Source: Desulfobacterales bacterium (GTDB taxonomy: Bacteria; Desulfobacterota; Desulfobacteria; Desulfobacterales; Desulfobacteraceae). Taken from it: DNA of 9,529 bases. The notes beneath the pieces are model-generated. The model saw nothing but the letters and a program-made list of their open reading frames with translations, was not told the DNA's origin and did not search any database. Both the position numbers and the translations under genes were made by a program. Position 1 is the first letter of the stretch. Every line of letters starts with the position of its first letter. The stretch covers positions 1 to 9,529 of the forward strand of contig JAKSAU010000306.1 of assembly GCA_022361535.1 (NCBI GenBank). Reading direction: 5' to 3'. Shown here piece after piece: positions 7,405-9,529 of the stretch.

Positions 7405-7674
7405 TTAATGTCCGCCAAGAGCTTGAACAGCAGGAGCGATTGCAGGATGAACAAACAGAAGGATCATCGATACAACGAGGGCATAGATACACAGAGACTC
7501 GATCAGAGCCAAACCGATCAGCATGTTCACCTGGATTTTACCGGCTGCTTCGGGGTTTCTTGAGATACCGGCCATTGCGCCGTTCAAACCAAGACCCTGG
7601 CCAATGCCGCAACCGAAAGCGGCGATACCGATGGCAAGACCTGCTGCCCATACACTACCAACTAGAAATTCCAT
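7405..7674 (-). CDS. atpE: F-type ATP synthase subunit c
   Basis: This 89-residue proteolipid forms the rotating ring of Fo in the cytoplasmic membrane. It has two membrane helices (about 7-33 and 50-75) joined by the polar loop ISRNPEA (37-43), which contacts the F1 central stalk. The ion-carrying carboxylate is E59 in [11 protein letters not shown]26 in GIGQG, S60 and Y64 occupy the positions of the Na+ ligands Gln32, Ser66 and Tyr70 of the Ilyobacter c ring; the position of Thr67 there is L61 here. The pattern also resembles cyanobacterial proton-driven c subunits, so the coupling ion is open. AAGGAG at 7682-7687 sets the ATG. It is the last gene of its operon, 81 nt after atpB, with a terminator behind it. 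No atpF follows, unlike in E. coli. Confidence 0.96.
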   Translation of the reverse strand: MEFLVGSVWAAGLAIGIAAFGCGIGQGLGLNGAMAGISRNPEAAGKIQVNMLIGLALIESLCIYALVVSMILLFVHPAIAPAVQALGGH

Positions 7675-7697
7675 GTTTTACTCCTTAAAAATTAAGT

Positions 7698-7732
7698 ATT
7701 ATAAACAAACGGGCTTCTTCCAAAAATCCCGT
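7698..7732 (-). promoter_or_regulatory. atpB-atpE intercistronic region: small hairpin and TATAAT box
   Basis: On the - strand a 5-bp hairpin (ACGGG 7732-7728 with CCCGT 7713-7709, 14-nt loop) is followed by a perfect TATAAT (7703-7698) and an A/T-rich run into the atpE Shine-Dalgarno site. No good -35 box lies at 16-18 nt; TTGGAA is only 14 nt away. It may be an internal promoter or an mRNA element that raises atpE expression over atpB. Function is not shown. Confidence 0.3.
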
Positions 7733-7755
7733 AATAAAGCCTTATTTTCTATCCC

Positions 7756-8445
7756 TTAATGTGCTTCTTCAATAGCGCCCGCAATATACATGGTGGGCAG
7801 CAGGAAGAATACGATAGCCTGGATCAGGGATACAAGGATACCCATTGCCATAATGGGAAGGGGTACAAGAAATGGACCGGCCAGCATGAGGAGAATACCT
7901 ACAACCAGCTCATGACCCATCATATTACCGAAAAGACGCAAGGTAAGGGACAATACGCGTGCCAAATGCCCGATAACTTCAATAATAAGGAAAAGAGGCA
8001 TAAGCGCGGGTACGGGTCCAAGGAAATGCTTAACATATTTGGCACCGTGCATTTGAACACCGATTACATGACTCCAGGTAACAACAATAAGTGCCAGGGC
8101 GCATGTGGTGTTGATATTAGCGGTGGGGGGATAAAATCCGGGAATCAAACCGAAAAGGTTGCCCAGAAAAACGAACAGGAAAACGGTCAGCAGCAGGGGA
8201 AAAGATTTTCTACCCTCTTCGCCGGTAATGCCTACCATGAACTCCTCAAGCCCGGAAATAATTACTTCGAAAACATTCTGAGCTGTTTTGGGGACCAATG
8301 CAACACCCTTTCCGCCAAGCCATCCCAAAACAATGAGAACCAGCATTGCGAACCACATATAAGTTACGTGGGGGTTATGATATGCAAAATCTTCCAAACC
8401 AATTATACCGAACACTGAAGTTAGAAATAAATATGGATGTTCCAC
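7756..8445 (-). CDS. atpB: F-type ATP synthase subunit a
   Basis: This 229-residue integral membrane protein forms the two ion half-channels beside the c ring. Five or six hydrophobic helices are visible. The essential arginine is R170 in LSLTLRLFGNMMGHE, the family signature. E156 and H160 on the same face, and Q209 in SLIQAIVF, correspond to the polar channel residues and the Gln252 position of the E. coli protein. PTANINTT (107-114) is the usual conserved loop. The start is a GTG at 8445, decided by AGGAGG at 8455-8460 and by the lack of any ATG before residue 30. It begins 1 nt after the atpI stop, so the two are likely translationally coupled. Length is typical for short bacterial a subunits. 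Confidence 0.96.
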   Translation of the reverse strand: MEHPYLFLTSVFGIIGLEDFAYHNPHVTYMWFAMLVLIVLGWLGGKGVALVPKTAQNVFEVIISGLEEFMVGITGEEGRKSFPLLLTVFLFVFLGNLFGLIPGFYPPTANINTTCALALIVVTWSHVIGVQMHGAKYVKHFLGPVPALMPLFLIIEVIGHLARVLSLTLRLFGNMMGHELVVGILLMLAGPFLVPLPIMAMGILVSLIQAIVFFLLPTMYIAGAIEEAH

Positions 8446-8446
8446 C

Positions 8447-8848
8447 TTATACCGCCTCCTTGAATAAAATCCTAGTTAACTCGATCGCCGCCGCTATAAA
8501 CGTGCTTGCTACAACCACGGAAAGGCCCGCCAGAAGCCCTACCGGATGCACGCTGTGGTTTGATATCAGCAAAAAAATTATTACTGCAGTCAGTGCAAAC
8601 CGAAAATAATATTTGACCAAAAGGTTACCGATCAGGGACTTTCCCTTTATCATTACCTGTTCCTGGTTAATATTTTTTCTGACTGTATTTTTGAGGAGAT
8701 GAAAATTTACCGTCACGATCAGACCGCCCAAAAAGACTCCCAGGTACATTTTCTGGGAAGCCAGGAACAAGGCTGCCAGGCTTGAGCCGATGAACAGCAA
8801 CCAGTTGGTCCGTGTGATGAAATTTACAATTTTCTCAAGATCCGTCAT
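8447..8848 (-). CDS. atpI: ATP synthase protein I (AtpI family)
   Basis: This 133-residue protein has four predicted membrane helices (about 15-31, 34-52, 80-96 and 101-124) with a basic cytoplasmic loop around residues 53-78, the layout of AtpI. AtpI proteins assist c-ring assembly in several bacteria, and with AtpZ have been linked to Mg2+/Ca2+ handling in Bacillus. A TTG at 8851 precedes the ATG at 8848. I prefer the ATG, although neither has a strong Shine-Dalgarno site. The start overlaps the end of atpZ by 14 nt, so translation is probably coupled. The sequence is poorly conserved in this family, so the call rests on topology, length and position between atpZ and atpB. Confidence 0.82.
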   Translation of the reverse strand: MTDLEKIVNFITRTNWLLFIGSSLAALFLASQKMYLGVFLGGLIVTVNFHLLKNTVRKNINQEQVMIKGKSLIGNLLVKYYFRFALTAVIIFLLISNHSVHPVGLLAGLSVVVASTFIAAAIELTRILFKEAV

Positions 8849-9065
8849 CAATTTTTCTGCTTTTTTGCCCTGCTTTGATGATATTGCTGAATCCGGCAGC
8901 TATTCCGAATCCAAGGCCTACCAGCAACAGGACGGGTTGTGTATCAAATTTTTTGTCCAGCCAGTACCCGATTGCCAGGCCGATCACTATGGATAATGCC
9001 ACAGACATCCCGAGGCTGGCAAAATACCCCAATTCTCTAAAGGTTTTGCCTTTATCCTTATTCAT
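8835..9065 (-). CDS. atpZ: AtpZ/AtpI-type F0F1 accessory protein (ATPase_gene1 family)
   Basis: This 76-residue protein has two membrane helices (about 14-36 and 43-63) joined by a short turn holding the family-typical GYWLDKKFDTQP (33-44). A basic N-terminus (MNKDKGKTF) and a basic, soluble tail suggest both ends are cytoplasmic. AtpZ proteins are encoded at the head of atp operons. In Bacillus the AtpZ-AtpI pair was proposed to form a Mg2+/Ca2+ transporter supporting the ATP synthase. The ATG at 9065 is preceded by GGAAAGG about 7 nt upstream. It is the first gene of the operon and overlaps atpI. The identification relies on the hairpin motif and context. Confidence 0.87.
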   Translation of the reverse strand: MNKDKGKTFRELGYFASLGMSVALSIVIGLAIGYWLDKKFDTQPVLLLVGLGFGIAAGFSNIIKAGQKSRKIDDGS

Positions 9066-9078
9066 TTTCAGCCTTTCC

Positions 9079-9095
9079 CCGGCATGTTATGCCGG
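9079..9095. repeat. Perfect inverted repeat in the atpZ leader
   Basis: CCGGCAT (9079-9085), a 3-nt spacer and ATGCCGG (9089-9095) form a 7-bp palindrome directly next to the atpZ Shine-Dalgarno region. There is no T run, so it is not a normal terminator. It could be a protein operator or an mRNA hairpin in the 5' leader. No known regulator is recognised. Confidence 0.5.
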
Positions 9096-9134
9096 TCGGT
9101 TTTCCAGCGCACAAAATATCAATTATCATGAGAG

Positions 9135-9163
9135 CAAATATCATATGCGTTTACCTAAGTCAA
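9135..9163 (-). promoter_or_regulatory. Possible sigma70 promoter of the atp operon
   Basis: On the - strand TTGACT (9158-9163) and TATTTG (9135-9140) are 17 nt apart. The -35 box is good, the -10 box weak. The predicted start near 9128 would leave a leader of about 60 nt that includes the CCGGCAT palindrome. It is placed right after the selD end, where the atp operon would need a promoter. Confidence 0.35.
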
Positions 9164-9167
9164 TGTG

Positions 9168-9201
9168 AAAAAACGGTTTACCTGACATCCAGGAATCCGT
9201 T
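9168..9201 (-). terminator. Possible weak terminator overlapping the selD stop
   Basis: On the - strand AACGG (9201-9197) pairs with CCGTT (9176-9172), with an inner CCTG/CAGG pair (9193-9190 with 9184-9181), followed by six U residues (9173-9168). The stem is broken by mismatches and includes the end of selD. It is a moderate candidate only. Confidence 0.4.
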
Positions 9202-9529
9202 GGTAGACTTCCCTTTGACACGTCCGATCACATTCACGTGAATCCCTTTTTCAGCCATACGTTCCGAGCAGGATTCAGCCTGGGCCGGATCAAGGAAAAT
9301 CAAAAGGCCGCCCGACGTCTGGGGATCAAACATAAGATCACACCGGACAGTATCTACATTGTTTGCCACATTGACTGATTGTTTAAAAAATTGTCGGTTT
9401 TTATGAGCGCCAGCCGGTAAAAAACCCATGCCGGCAAATTCAAGGGCACCATCTAAAAAATCTACCCGATCAGATTCTAATTCAATCCGCACTCCGGACC
9501 CTTTTGCCACTTCGAGCAAGTGTCCGGCA
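9178..9529 (-). CDS. selD: Selenide, water dikinase (selenophosphate synthetase), C-terminal part, cut by right edge
   Basis: SelD makes selenophosphate from selenide and ATP, the selenium donor for selenocysteine and selenouridine in tRNA. The frame runs off the right edge. Its first complete residues read AGHLLEVAKGSGV, the conserved segment after the TGFG motif in the AIRS C-terminal domain. The later MFDPQTSGGLL (DPQTSGG at 9327-9307) is the other SelD hallmark. The TTG at 9519 is an internal Leu, not a start. The N-terminal part, with the catalytic Cys/Sec and Lys, is outside the window, so whether this SelD is itself a selenoprotein cannot be seen. The stop lies 112 nt before atpZ, probably with its own terminator, so linkage to the atp genes is likely incidental. 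Confidence 0.93.
   Translation of the reverse strand, partial: AGHLLEVAKGSGVRIELESDRVDFLDGALEFAGMGFLPAGAHKNRQFFKQSVNVANNVDTVRCDLMFDPQTSGGLLIFLDPAQAESCSERMAEKGIHVNVIGRVKGKSTNGFLDVR

Noticed and set aside
7245..7688. 147-codon + strand frame spanning the terminator and atpE.
   Set aside because: It crosses a strong terminator and is the complement of atpE; the predicted protein is Arg/Gln-rich with no motif.
7759..8418. 219-codon open frame on the + strand opposite atpB.
   Set aside because: Its protein is polar, Gln/Asn-rich and low in hydrophobic content, as expected from the antisense of a membrane-protein gene. It has no Shine-Dalgarno site, and atpB on the other strand is certain.
9178..9519. 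Complete 113-residue gene starting at the TTG at 9519.
   Set aside because: The codons before it (Ala-Gly-His) continue the SelD consensus, so this is the interior of selD cut by the window end.

Overview
The window looks like chromosomal DNA of an anaerobic, probably sulfate-reducing Desulfobacterota bacterium (Desulfobacteraceae-like). This rests on moderate GC content, a phenylacetate-CoA ligase paired with a tandem-ACT protein, a selD gene, an Fo-only ATP synthase cluster (atpZ-atpI-atpB-atpE), and an MJ0042-type zinc ribbon on a ParA ATPase. The taxonomic placement is an inference from gene content; no marker gene is present. There are no mobile elements, CRISPR arrays, rRNA or tRNA genes, and no gene-free stretch longer than about 190 bases.

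Region 1 (1-3420, + strand) holds four closely spaced genes: the C-terminal part of a cell-wall N-acetylmuramoyl-L-alanine amidase, a crotonase (enoyl-CoA hydratase), a phenylacetate-CoA ligase (PaaK family) and a tandem ACT-domain protein. Gaps of 17-20 nt with good Shine-Dalgarno sites imply one transcript. It ends at a strong bidirectional terminator (3372-3414) shared with the convergent operon on the other strand. The last three genes fit acyl- or aryl-CoA metabolism, probably of aromatic amino acid-derived or other aryl acids.

Region 2 (3433-7218, - strand, transcribed right to left) is the least ordinary part. It encodes a PilZ c-di-GMP receptor, a 104-residue protein of unknown family, a ParA/MinD-type ATPase with an N-terminal zinc ribbon, and a membrane histidine kinase with a periplasmic sensor, HAMP, GAF, HisKA and HATPase_c. 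The first three genes overlap by 8 and 4 nt, so they are translationally coupled; the kinase follows after 63 nt. No ParB, response regulator or parS-like site is visible. The set could be a c-di-GMP- and kinase-linked positioning system, but that function is inference.

Region 3 (7335-9065, - strand) is atpZ, atpI, atpB and atpE, ending in a clear terminator. It encodes only the membrane ring and stator parts of the F-type ATP synthase. Subunit b and all F1 genes are absent and must lie elsewhere. The c subunit carries a Gln/Glu/Ser/Tyr set that makes Na+ coupling possible.

Region 4 (9178 to the right edge, - strand) is the C-terminal part of selD (selenophosphate synthetase), cut by the window end, which indicates selenium metabolism.
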